IMG/VR virus record: IMGVR_UViG_3300020371_000039
Coordinates: 1 to 30,375 of that record
From: a virus
Direction: 5' to 3' (one strand)
Length of the DNA: 30,375 bases
The position numbers were made by a program, and so were the translations under genes. Below, in pieces: positions 18,402 through 26,960 of the stretch; position 1 is the stretch's first letter; each line of letters starts with the position of its first letter. Under the pieces are notes generated by a model, which was given only the letters and a program-made list of their open reading frames with translations, made no database searches and was not told the origin of the DNA.

Positions 18402-21400
18402 TCTTGAAGAGCAGAGACAAGAAATTAATGAGATTGCAGTAGATCTTGATGCTATTAATACTACGATCTCAAATTATAACACTACTAATTGGGATACAGC
18501 GTATAGTTGGGGTGATCACGCTCAGGCAGGTTATTGGGTAGATAACGCAACTAGTAGAGGGCAGTGGGATGCTGCTTATGGTTGGGGTGATCACGCACAA
18601 GAAGGTTATCTTGTAAATGGATCTCTTTCCTCTGTAGTTTATAGGGGAAATTCAGATTTTAAACTTATTGCTGGTGGATCTCAAACAACGAGACCTTATA
18701 TCCATCTAAAGAATACAACCAGTACAGATTTAGAAATTGTAGGGGCACAAAGTGATTCTGCTGGTGTAACTATTGATTCTCGTGGAACAGGTACAGTAAA
18801 ACTGAAAGACGGTGGAGATATCAGAGTAGAAACTTCAAATACTGGAGTAACTATTACTGGTGTTCTAACTGCTGGTGGTCTTTCTTATCCAAATAGCAAT
18901 GGTAGTGCTGGTGAAGTTCTTACTAGTGATGGTGCTGGTAATATAACATGGGCATCTTCTAGTGCATATGGGTATATCTCGGGAATTGGATCAACTCCAT
19001 CTCATGGTTTAGTACATGATGCAAATCTTGATCAATTTGTAATTAAAGATGGTACTAAATTAGCATTTGGTACAGGTGATCCAAACACAACTGGTGGAGA
19101 CTACTTTATTAGTTGGACTAGTAATGGCACTTCTGGTGATTTGGTCATGGAACCAAATGCTAATCAGCAAGCAACTAATAATGTATACATTAGATCTAAT
19201 GCAACAGGTGGAGTTGCAATTTTAGATGGTGGTTCAGTTGAATTATATCACCTCAGTGATAAAAGATTATATACAGATGCTGCTGGAATCCAAGTTGTTG
19301 CTGCTGGTGTTGGTGCTACTAGTGGAGGAAATATAACTTGTGGAAATATCGTCGCTAGCGAAGTAATTCAGGCTAGCAATCAAGGTCAAAGTGGTGTACT
19401 TGGCACTTCGGATGAATGGACTACCGCATATGGTTGGGGTGATCACGCTCAAGCAGGTTATCTAACAGCAGAAGCAGATACGATTGCTACCGTAGTTGCA
19501 AGAGGGGATACTATTGGTAATGATACTTCATTAAAATTTGGTGATACTGCTCCAACACAAATTTATTATGATAGTGCCAATAATGTCACAGCATTTGAAT
19601 CTAATGCATTAATTTTTAGAACAAAAACTACACCTCATGAAGATTACATTACATGTCTTGAGGGTGGAGCCGTTGAATTTTATTATGATGGTGCAAAGAA
19701 ATTAGGAACTACTAGTACTGGTGTATCTGTTGTTGGAGATCTTTCCGTCAGTGGAACGACAGATATTGACATTTCAGACCTAAACAATGTAAGCACTGCT
19801 GCAGCTTCTACTGGTCAAGTATTGACTTGGGATGGATCTCAATGGGCACCTGCAGGAAGTGCTGCTGCTACGGCAAATACTTTCAGTTCTTACCTAAATG
19901 GTGAACCTAGATGGTCTGAGCAAACAGCAGCAAGTGGATATACTGAGACCATAAGCTATGCATCTGCTGCTACTACTGGACCTGGAGGTGTATCATTAGA
20001 TGCGATTACTGACAGTAGCGATACAACATATGTAAGCATGGGTTCTGGTCATGGTGACCGTAGCATCTTGTGGTTAACTCAAGGAACACTAGCTGATGTA
20101 GTTAAAGTTACCGTTGGATATGATGGTGACGGTTGGTTGGGTCTACAAGGAACAGTTCAGGATCCTTCTACTCTGTTAAAAGTTAGTGATGGTCTAGCAT
20201 ATGGCACACCTGGAATTGTAGGATCTGCTACAGAAATTATCCTATATGATGAAACTGGTACTAATACAGCAGCAGCTTCTGGTCAATTACAATATTTAAG
20301 TTTTACAGAATATACAGATCCTAATGGCACTGCTCCTACGGGTGCTATTAAAGGAGCATCTTCAGTATGCCACATTTATTACTTAAAAGTTCAGAGATTA
20401 GTTGATAATGTATTAACTGAAATTACTTATGTACCAACTGCAACTGGGGGAATTTCTCTGGGAGATCTTTCTGTTGCTACAAATCCAGTAGGTACTGCTG
20501 CATTATCATATAGTAATATTACTGGCATTTTCACTTACACTCCGCCAGATCTTACAAATCAAAGCAACTGGGATACGGCATATGGTTGGGGCGATCACGC
20601 TCAAGCAGGGTATCTAACATCTGTTCCAGCTCCTGATCTCAGCAACACTTCTATTGATGCATTCTCTGATGTAGACACTACATCAACTGCACCTACACTA
20701 AACCAAATCCTTAGATGGAATGGTGCTAAATGGGTTCCTACAGATGAAGGTAGCACTAGTGGTGGTGGCGGTGGAACTGCGTTCCAACATGCTGTTGGAC
20801 AGGTAGAATATACTACACCAGGAACTACTACTTGGACATGTCCACCAAACGTAAATACTGTATGTGTAGTTTGCGTTGGTGGAGGTGGCGGTGGCGGTAC
20901 TGGCACTGGATATCAAGGTGGCGGTGGCGGTGGTCTTGGTTGGAAAAATAACATCACTGTAGTTCCTGGTCAAACATACAATATTGGCGTCGGTGCTGGT
21001 GGTGTTGGTAATACCAGTGGCGGAACTAATGGTGGAACTTCATACTTTATGGATGCCACAACTTGCGCTGGTGGCGGTGGATCTGGAAATAATGGTGGTG
21101 GCGGAACCTATTCGGGAGATGGTGGCGGTAACGGAGGAAATCACATAAGTTACGGTGGCGGCGGTGGCGCTGGCGGATATTCTGGAGACGGTAACAGTGA
21201 AACTGGTGGCGCAGGTGGTGCAGGCGCTGGAACAGGAAACACTGGCGGTGGAGCTGGTGGAGGCGGTGTTGGTCTCTTAGGTGAAGGAACCTCAGGTTTA
21301 AATTATAATGGTGGTACTGGAAATGTAATTACTTATGGAGCTACAATTAATGGTGGTGGCGGTGGTTCTGGTGGTGCTAATGGAAGTAATGGTCTAGCCT

Positions 21401-22254
21401 CTACATACACAACCAATTATAATCAAGACGCTATACTAGGTGCGCCTGGAGGTAATTATGGTGGAGGTGGCGGTGGCAGTCACAGTAGTTATGATTCTGG
21501 TCAAACATCTAACCAAGGTAATGGTGGTAATGGTGCCGTAAGAATTATTTGGGGTGATGGAAGATCATTCCCTTCCACTTTGACTACTGACCAACCAGTT
21601 GATGCAGGACAAGCAGGTTCTTCAGGAGGTACACTGAATAATATTGTTGATTCTGCACAAGGTGTTGATGTTACTGGTAGAGTTGCATGTGAGGGAGTTA
21701 ATATTAGTACTGGTGGACAAATTAATGCTGCAGGATGTTCAATTGATTTCCAAAGTGCTCTTATTAGTTTCAGTGGTGCAAGTGTCAGTGGTTTGAGTGG
21801 CGAGATTCGTGAAACTGTTGATCTCCATTTAAATCAAACTGATGGAACTAACACTTTACCAAGTGATGGACAAGTTCTAAGTTGGAATGCAACTGGTGGT
21901 GGACTTGGAACTGGTGATTATGAATGGGTTGATCAGGGTGGTAGTGGTAGTATCGGAATTAATACTCAAACTGCATCGTATACTTTAGTAGCATCCGACG
22001 CTGGAAAAGCAGTAGTTTGCTCTGCTAACTCTGGAACAATTGAAGTTCCTAGTGCAGTATTCAGCGCAGGTAATTTGGTGACTATCATTAACGATTCATC
22101 TACAACTCAAACTATTTCTCAGGGAACAGGTCTAACGATGTATTTCACTGCATCTGGTGCTGTGGGCAATAGACAAGCAAATCAAAGAAGTTCTACCACT
22201 ATATTATTTGTATCTTCTACAGTCGCTTATATTTCTGGATCTGGGTTAAGTTGA
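18370..22254 (+). CDS. Tail-fibre-like protein with WGDHA repeats and glycine-rich domain
   Basis: The 1294-residue protein is probably a host-recognition fibre. The N-terminus (residues 10-29) has EEQRQEINEIAVDLDAI, a likely docking helix also seen in the gene at 27240. Four WDTAYGWGDHAQAGY-type repeats lie at about residues 41, 66, 350 and 734. Two VELYH.../VEFYYDG...TGVSVV units lie near 290 and 435, and several GQVLxWDGxxWxP linkers link domains. A beta-rich region of unknown fold covers about 500-690. A glycine-rich domain runs from about 810 to 1067, opening VEYTTPGTTTW and closing GAVRIIWG. The last ~100 residues (TASYTLVASDAGKAVV...) resemble the C-terminal beta-domain of many phage fibres. 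The start at 18370 overlaps the previous gene by 32 bases and keeps the docking motif. The next gene follows one base after the stop. Confidence 0.85.
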   Translation: MTLRKVEKTFSLEEQRQEINEIAVDLDAINTTISNYNTTNWDTAYSWGDHAQAGYWVDNATSRGQWDAAYGWGDHAQEGYLVNGSLSSVVYRGNSDFKLIAGGSQTTRPYIHLKNTTSTDLEIVGAQSDSAGVTIDSRGTGTVKLKDGGDIRVETSNTGVTITGVLTAGGLSYPNSNGSAGEVLTSDGAGNITWASSSAYGYISGIGSTPSHGLVHDANLDQFVIKDGTKLAFGTGDPNTTGGDYFISWTSNGTSGDLVMEPNANQQATNNVYIRSNATGGVAILDGGSVELYHLSDKRLYTDAAGIQVVAAGVGATSGGNITCGNIVASEVIQASNQGQSGVLGTSDEWTTAYGWGDHAQAGYLTAEADTIATVVARGDTIGNDTSLKFGDTAPTQIYYDSANNVTAFESNALIFRTKTTPHEDYITCLEGGAVEFYYDGAKKLGTTSTGVSVVGDLSVSGTTDIDISDLNNVSTAAASTGQVLTWDGSQWAPAGSAAATANTFSSYLNGEPRWSEQTAASGYTETISYASAATTGPGGVSLDAITDSSDTTYVSMGSGHGDRSILWLTQGTLADVVKVTVGYDGDGWLGLQGTVQDPSTLLKVSDGLAYGTPGIVGSATEIILYDETGTNTAAASGQLQYLSFTEYTDPNGTAPTGAIKGASSVCHIYYLKVQRLVDNVLTEITYVPTATGGISLGDLSVATNPVGTAALSYSNITGIFTYTPPDLTNQSNWDTAYGWGDHAQAGYLTSVPAPDLSNTSIDAFSDVDTTSTAPTLNQILRWNGAKWVPTDEGSTSGGGGGTAFQHAVGQVEYTTPGTTTWTCPPNVNTVCVVCVGGGGGGGTGTGYQGGGGGGLGWKNNITVVPGQTYNIGVGAGGVGNTSGGTNGGTSYFMDATTCAGGGGSGNNGGGGTYSGDGGGNGGNHISYGGGGGAGGYSGDGNSETGGAGGAGAGTGNTGGGAGGGGVGLLGEGTSGLNYNGGTGNVITYGATINGGGGGSGGANGSNGLASTYTTNYNQDAILGAPGGNYGGGGGGSHSSYDSGQTSNQGNGGNGAVRIIWGDGRSFPSTLTTDQPVDAGQAGSSGGTLNNIVDSAQGVDVTGRVACEGVNISTGGQINAAGCSIDFQSALISFSGASVSGLSGEIRETVDLHLNQTDGTNTLPSDGQVLSWNATGGGLGTGDYEWVDQGGSGSIGINTQTASYTLVASDAGKAVVCSANSGTIEVPSAVFSAGNLVTIINDSSTTQTISQGTGLTMYFTASGAVGNRQANQRSSTTILFVSSTVAYISGSGLS
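18490..18609 (+). repeat. WGDHA protein repeats 1 and 2
   Basis: Two 45-base units (18490-18534 and 18565-18609) encode WDTAYSWGDHAQAGY and WDAAYGWGDHAQEGY. The DNA core TGGGGTGATCACGC is identical in both. Copies 3 and 4 lie at 19417 and 20569. Confidence 0.9.
19417..19461 (+). repeat. WGDHA protein repeat 3
   Basis: This copy encodes WTTAYGWGDHAQAGY, about 280 residues after copy 2. It marks a boundary between successive fibre segments. Confidence 0.88.
20569..20613 (+). repeat. WGDHA protein repeat 4
   Basis: This copy encodes WDTAYGWGDHAQAGY. A short linker and the glycine-rich domain follow it. Confidence 0.88.
20797..21570 (+). other. Glycine-rich domain 1 (coding segment)
   Basis: The segment encodes a module opening QVEYTTPGTTTW, with GLGWKNNITVVPGQTYNIGV, GGYSGDG and GLLGEG motifs, closing GAVRIIWGDGR. 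The same motif order recurs twice in the next gene. The GGT/GGC/GGA runs make the DNA locally repetitive and raise its GC content over its surroundings. Confidence 0.8.
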
Positions 22255-22255
22255 T

Positions 22256-25200
22256 ATGCAGTCTATCTTCATGGGTTATGGAGGTTCTAGTTCTGGATCT
22301 CCATTTGCTGGTCCAAGCATTACAGATACAGAATCTGGATCTGAGGAGTGGACAACTCCTGGCAGTTATACTTGGGTGTGTCCACAAAACGTATATTGGG
22401 TTTCTTCAGTCTGTATAGGTGGCGGTGGTCATGGAGGAACTTCAAACGCCAGAGGTGTAGCAGGTGCTGGTGGTGGTCTTGGTTGGAAAAGATATATTGC
22501 AGTTACGCCAGGGCAATCATATGATGTAGTAGTTGGATCTGGAGGTCAAACTGCAGGGAGCACTGGAGGTAATTCATATTTTGTAAGTTCTGCGGTATGC
22601 CAAGGTAACGGAGGAGGATTCTCTTCTGGTGGAAGTTATGTTGGAGATGGTGGCGGCACTGGTGGTGGTGGAGGAACAGGTGGAACTTATGTTTCATACA
22701 CCAATGCACAAACAAGAACTGGAACGGGCGATTACTACGAAAAACCATCATGTGCAGGTGCTACTAATGGTTGGTATACAAGATCTGGCGATGAAGAAAC
22801 TACAGGTGATCAAGATGTCCGAGCATTACAAATTTTCTGGGATGGAACTACAATATATGATGGAAGTGGAGCAGGTGCAAATTTAGAAGATGGTTATTAT
22901 ATTGCAGGAGGTTATGCTTATATTTGGGGAACGCATAGAGGCAGTGTATATGGTTGGTGTAATAATGATGATTGTGGAACATGTTCTTCTCCATCAGGAG
23001 ATATGTGTAACGGATTTGATGTAGTAAGATATGATTACACCGCATCTGGTGGTGGTGATGGAGCTGGTGGCGGTGGCGCTGGAGGATATTCTGGAAATGG
23101 TGGCAATGGAGCGAGTTTTCCTGGTGGTGCTGGATCTAATGGTCTTGGTGGTGCTGGTGGCGGCGGTGGATGCCAGTCTATAAATGCTGCTGGATATACT
23201 TTTGGTGGTTTTGGTGGTGGAACAGGAATTTATGGTGAAGGTGATAATGGAATTGGCGGTCCTCAAGCATCCACTGATAACCATGGTTATCAAGGTTCAC
23301 CAGGACCCGTAGCGCATCCATGGGCAGATGGAGTAGAAGCTTCTGGATGGGCAGCGAGTGACCTTTCAGATTACATGTTTAATGGTAGTTTGAATACGTT
23401 TGCAAAAGCAGAAACTGTATATACAGATTACTTAGGATGGAATAATTCTGGTACAGATTTACCTGCTATTAAAGGTCCTGTAGAAATTTACCAAGCATAT
23501 GCAGATGTTGTAAATTATACGTACACAGTAAACGGAAATATTGTTACTCCAAATACAACAGGAGCAGCAGATAGTGGTGCCTGGATTACTATCTCTAGTG
23601 GAGATGTCAATAGTTTTAGAGTCACATCTCCATCAAGTGCGGTTAATGTTCAAATTGCAGGTGTAAGATCAAATGGAGTATTATTAACTCCAACAACATT
23701 ATATGAACCACTTTCTACTCAGAGTAGAGTGTTTGGTGGAGGTGGTGGTGGAACTACCGATTTTGGCACTGAGGGAACTGGCGCTGGTGGCGACGGTGCT
23801 GTCAGAATTATCTGGGGACCAGAGAGAGAATATCCATCAACTCACACAAAACAAGACGATTACGCATACAACTGGAATTACAATGTTGGAGATTGGGTTC
23901 CTGCATTTGGTGGTTATTATGCTGGAATTCTTAGAACAGGATCTGAGTCTTTTACGAATCTAGATCCTGCAGAAACTTTATATAGAATTTTTATTGCAGA
24001 GAAATCTGTTTCTCAATCTCAAGGACAATATAAAACTTCTCAATCATGCGACGGTAGTCATACGTACCCAGGAACTACAACAGCTCCGAATTCGCAATGG
24101 GATGGATATTTCAATACTTATCAGAGCGTTCTAGCAAATTCGGGAGTATCTCATCCGATATTTAATACAGTACAGAATTTATCAATTACAGTAGATGGAA
24201 ATGTTTTTGATGATTGGTATATTCCAGCTCATGAAGAAGCAGGTGTAGTATATGGCAAATTAGAAGATTCTCTTGGTTGGCAAAGTAGTTCTCAAGCATT
24301 TGATACTACTAGCGCAGGAACTGCAAATGGTATTGGGGAACTTTGGACAAGTAGCGGAGATTCTTGCAGTAATACTGGTGTTTTAGTTACTGCTGGAAAA
24401 TGGTTTCCTAACAATGGTTTAGTGTATGGATACTATAAAGATGAAATTTCTTCTATCAGACCTATAAGAAGAGTTCCATTATCAGCTACTGCAGTATCAT
24501 CTGGACCTACAGGTCAAGTAGAATATACAACTGCTGGCACTTACAATTGGACTGCTCCTGAAGGAGTTGAGTATGTCTCAGTTGTTTGTGTTGGTGGTGG
24601 AGGACATGGATATGATCAGAATGAAGGGGGATCTGGAGGATCTAATGTCCCTGGCGGTGGTGGAGGATTGGGATGGAAAAATAATATTCCAGTAGTTCCT
24701 GGTCAAACTTATACAGTAAAAGTAGGTGGCGAAAGTTATGATAACTTAGGAATTCCTGGATCAGCTACACCTGGGGCTGGTGGCGGAACTTCGTATTTTA
24801 TTGATGACACAACTGTCTATGGTGGCGGTGGAGGCGTGCTGAATTATATTGGTGGTGGTTATGTAGGAGATGGCGGTGGTGAAGGTGGCGGCACAAATGT
24901 TGTGTCTGGAGCATTCTGGGGCGGTTGCGGTGCTGGTGGTTATACTGGTGATGGTGGTAAAGGTGGATATGGTACTAATGCCGCTGGCGATGGAGCTGGA
25001 GGCGGCGGCGGAGGTGGTGGTGCCACATCATTCCCTGCTGGAGGCGGCGGCGGTGTAGGAATTTATGGTCAGGGTGCCAATGGTATTGGTGCGGGAACAA
25101 CTCAAGGTGGTGGCGGTGGTTCTGGTGGAACTAGTGGCACTGCAGGATCTGGCGGTTCTGGCAATACCAGAGGCAATGGTGGTAGTTATGGAGGCGGTGG

Positions 25201-25315
25201 AGGATGTGGAGGTTCAGGAATCCTCGGTCCTGGTGGAATTGGCGGTGGAGGTGCCGTAAGAATCATCTGGGGTCCTGGAAGAGCATTCCCTAACTACAAT
25301 ACAGGTAATCTATAA
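22256..25315 (+). CDS. Glycine-rich adhesin with DUF1566/lectin-like domain
   Basis: The 1019-residue protein is a likely receptor-binding tail protein. It begins MQSIFMGYG, nearly the same as the next gene. A glycine-rich domain spans about residues 31-526 (WTTPGSYTW at the start, GAVRIIWG near the end). It is interrupted by two inserts. Insert A (about 147-265) carries a C-X4-C-X2-C-X7-C cluster. Insert B (about 336-488) looks like a galactose-binding-type beta-sandwich (FNGSLNTFAKAE, then VRSNGVLL). Residues about 552-741 resemble DUF1566 (Lcl-type, C-type-lectin fold): GGYYAGIL, DDWYIPAHEE (W654), ELWTSS (W697), RPIRRV (735-740). A second glycine-rich domain runs from 753 to the C-terminus. 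No signal peptide is seen. The start is set by the TTGATATG junction with the previous gene. Fold calls are by eye. Confidence 0.85.
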   Translation: MQSIFMGYGGSSSGSPFAGPSITDTESGSEEWTTPGSYTWVCPQNVYWVSSVCIGGGGHGGTSNARGVAGAGGGLGWKRYIAVTPGQSYDVVVGSGGQTAGSTGGNSYFVSSAVCQGNGGGFSSGGSYVGDGGGTGGGGGTGGTYVSYTNAQTRTGTGDYYEKPSCAGATNGWYTRSGDEETTGDQDVRALQIFWDGTTIYDGSGAGANLEDGYYIAGGYAYIWGTHRGSVYGWCNNDDCGTCSSPSGDMCNGFDVVRYDYTASGGGDGAGGGGAGGYSGNGGNGASFPGGAGSNGLGGAGGGGGCQSINAAGYTFGGFGGGTGIYGEGDNGIGGPQASTDNHGYQGSPGPVAHPWADGVEASGWAASDLSDYMFNGSLNTFAKAETVYTDYLGWNNSGTDLPAIKGPVEIYQAYADVVNYTYTVNGNIVTPNTTGAADSGAWITISSGDVNSFRVTSPSSAVNVQIAGVRSNGVLLTPTTLYEPLSTQSRVFGGGGGGTTDFGTEGTGAGGDGAVRIIWGPEREYPSTHTKQDDYAYNWNYNVGDWVPAFGGYYAGILRTGSESFTNLDPAETLYRIFIAEKSVSQSQGQYKTSQSCDGSHTYPGTTTAPNSQWDGYFNTYQSVLANSGVSHPIFNTVQNLSITVDGNVFDDWYIPAHEEAGVVYGKLEDSLGWQSSSQAFDTTSAGTANGIGELWTSSGDSCSNTGVLVTAGKWFPNNGLVYGYYKDEISSIRPIRRVPLSATAVSSGPTGQVEYTTAGTYNWTAPEGVEYVSVVCVGGGGHGYDQNEGGSGGSNVPGGGGGLGWKNNIPVVPGQTYTVKVGGESYDNLGIPGSATPGAGGGTSYFIDDTTVYGGGGGVLNYIGGGYVGDGGGEGGGTNVVSGAFWGGCGAGGYTGDGGKGGYGTNAAGDGAGGGGGGGGATSFPAGGGGGVGIYGQGANGIGAGTTQGGGGGSGGTSGTAGSGGSGNTRGNGGSYGGGGGCGGSGILGPGGIGGGGAVRIIWGPGRAFPNYNTGNL
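22346..23833 (+). other. Glycine-rich domain 2 with two inserted domains
   Basis: This copy has the same opening and closing motifs as domain 1 (WTTPGSYTW; GAVRIIWG), with GGYSGNGG and GIYGEGDNGIGG in between. It is expanded by two non-glycine-rich inserts, at about 22695-23050 and 23263-23720. Confidence 0.75.
24512..25315 (+). other. Glycine-rich domain 3
   Basis: This third copy opens GQVEYTTAGTYNW, contains GLGWKNNIPVVPGQTYTV, GGYTGDGG and GIYGQGANGIG, and closes GAVRIIWGPGR at the protein's C-terminus. It has no large insert. Confidence 0.8.
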
Positions 25316-25319
25316 AATC

Positions 25320-26777
25320 ATGCAGTCAATTTTTCTAGGATACGGTAAAAGTGAAGATCCTAATTCGTGGGTTCTTTTTATTGGCGATGATATCAATACA
25401 GATGCTAGTCCAACAAATCCTGGACGATTTTATGGTGGCGCTAGTTACATGGCGTTGGAAGTAGACAACCAAGGAAATTATCTGGTGGGATCAACTAGAT
25501 ATCAGTCCAGTTCTGTTAATGCTTTATTATATCTTTCAAAAATTTCAAACCAAGGAATTTTATTATGGGAGCTTGAGTTAACTGAACAATATGGGACAGG
25601 TCCTCTCTATGATTGCAGAACATACATGGAAGATATTGTTGTAGATGACGAAAACGCAATCTATGTTACTGGCAGTATTGTTACCACTGGTGCTCAAAAT
25701 GGATTCTTGATGAAGTTATCCGATACGGGACTTGTACAATGGCAACAGCATTGGGCATATCCAGATGTCTCATATACAAATGTTGGATATAAAGTAAGAT
25801 TCAATGACAATAACGATCCAGTAGTTTTTGGAACTTATAATTACACTAGACCATATGAAATTGGTGGTCATTTGCAACATGGTATTTGTTATGCTTTTGA
25901 TAAAGTTAGCGGTACACGTTTAACAGATAGAATTTTTATCGGTAGTTCTGGTGGATTAGGATCATGTTATTTTTATGATGCGGATAGAATTGGAGACTAT
26001 TTTTATATCCGTATGAATGGATATTATACTCATAGTCCCTATGTTGGTGGTCGTAGTCAATCTGCAATTATCAAGACCAATATGGCATGTACTACATTAG
26101 AAGCAATTCAGAATACACATATTGGTTCAAATTCTAATGTATACATTTACGAAGGTCTTGAAACTAATGGAACAAATGTTGCAGCTACAACGCAACTAAA
26201 TGATGGAGCAGGTGGTGGACCGAAACAATGGCATATTTTTGATACAGATCTAAATCAATTATATGGTTGGAGATACAATAACTCTGCTGCTGGAGTTGTA
26301 CAGGGACTCAATCACAACTGGGTATATGAAGGAAATTTCATTTATGCGGCAGTTACAACCAATGATGAATTGGTGCATTTTTTCAAGTTCAATATGACTA
26401 CTGGAGCAATAATTTGGCAAAATAAAATGCAAGGAGACACCAATAATAAAATTGCTTCCAGCACCTATAATGAGAGTTATTTGAGAAAAGATGCAGATGG
26501 GTATTTGGTATATTTGAATTCAACAAATAAAACGGAACTTTATGGTGATGCACATGTATTGATCTCTTTCCGTGTACCCGAAGATGGAACTGCACTAGGA
26601 GACTACGGAAACTATGAGTATTCTGCATCAACTGATGTATCTTTAACTACTACAGATCCTCCTACAGGAAGTAATCCTGCAACTTATCCTTCTGCTACAG
26701 CACCTACAGATTATGGTGATCCTGGAGTTGTGGAACAAGATCCCAACATTCCAATATATAAAGTGAGTAAAATATAA
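25320..26777 (+). CDS. Probable beta-propeller tail protein
   Basis: The 485-residue protein begins MQSIFLGYG, matching the N-terminus of its upstream neighbour, so both probably attach to the virion in the same way. The rest looks like a beta-propeller of the kind built from GxLxW blades: GILLWELEL, GLVQWQQHW and GAIIWQNKM alternate with strands such as NYLVGSTRY, AIYVTGSIV, PVVFGTYNY and FIYAAVTTN. The C-terminal ~60 residues are a Pro/Thr/Ser-rich tail. I do not recognise a named family. The context (fibre cassette) suggests a host-recognition or accessory tail part. The gene starts four bases after the previous stop, and the next starts three bases after its own stop. Confidence 0.78.
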   Translation: MQSIFLGYGKSEDPNSWVLFIGDDINTDASPTNPGRFYGGASYMALEVDNQGNYLVGSTRYQSSSVNALLYLSKISNQGILLWELELTEQYGTGPLYDCRTYMEDIVVDDENAIYVTGSIVTTGAQNGFLMKLSDTGLVQWQQHWAYPDVSYTNVGYKVRFNDNNDPVVFGTYNYTRPYEIGGHLQHGICYAFDKVSGTRLTDRIFIGSSGGLGSCYFYDADRIGDYFYIRMNGYYTHSPYVGGRSQSAIIKTNMACTTLEAIQNTHIGSNSNVYIYEGLETNGTNVAATTQLNDGAGGGPKQWHIFDTDLNQLYGWRYNNSAAGVVQGLNHNWVYEGNFIYAAVTTNDELVHFFKFNMTTGAIIWQNKMQGDTNNKIASSTYNESYLRKDADGYLVYLNSTNKTELYGDAHVLISFRVPEDGTALGDYGNYEYSASTDVSLTTTDPPTGSNPATYPSATAPTDYGDPGVVEQDPNIPIYKVSKI

Positions 26778-26780
26778 AAA

Positions 26781-26960
26781 ATGAAATATCTTCAACCAGT
26801 TCCTGAAAATATTCTAGTAGAAGTAGATAGAAGATGTGAAGAACACGGATATAAGTCTGGACTTCTTGATGGTTTTCGTGCATCTCAGATATATGCAGAA
26901 AATCCAGACTTTGAAACATGCGTCACATTGCTCGTAGACATAGCAAAATTATCAGGATAA
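26781..26960 (+). CDS. Small hypothetical phage protein (59 aa)
   Basis: The frame ATG 26781 to TAA 26958-26960 encodes MKYLQPVPENILVEVDRRCE, then a mostly helical remainder ending LLVDIAKLSG. It fits exactly between two genes (three bases after the previous stop, 27 bases before the next start) on the same strand, as expected of a real phage gene. Its stop codon lies in a GATAAATA box. It is short and acidic, with no membrane segment; function not recognised. The overlapping antisense frame is longer but implausible. Confidence 0.7.
   Translation: MKYLQPVPENILVEVDRRCEEHGYKSGLLDGFRASQIYAENPDFETCVTLLVDIAKLSG

Noticed and set aside
18490-20613. Regular DNA repeats as a CRISPR-like or integration array
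   Set aside because: Repeats are in frame, encode one protein motif, and are spaced irregularly over 2 kb.
20601-20973. Antisense Pro/Thr-rich frames opposite the glycine-rich domain
   Set aside because: They are complements of GGN-rich codons and have no independent coding signature.
23909-24480. Diversity-generating retroelement target in the lectin-like domain
   Set aside because: The fold type fits such targets, but no reverse transcriptase, template repeat or cluster of adenine-biased variable codons is visible in the window.
22629-25259. Alternative forward frames rich in Val, Glu and Ala within the adhesin gene
   Set aside because: They are low-complexity shadows of glycine-codon runs, without starts or context of their own.
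22256-25315. Collagen-like protein
   Set aside because: The glycine runs are GGGxGG clusters without a sustained Gly-X-Y period.
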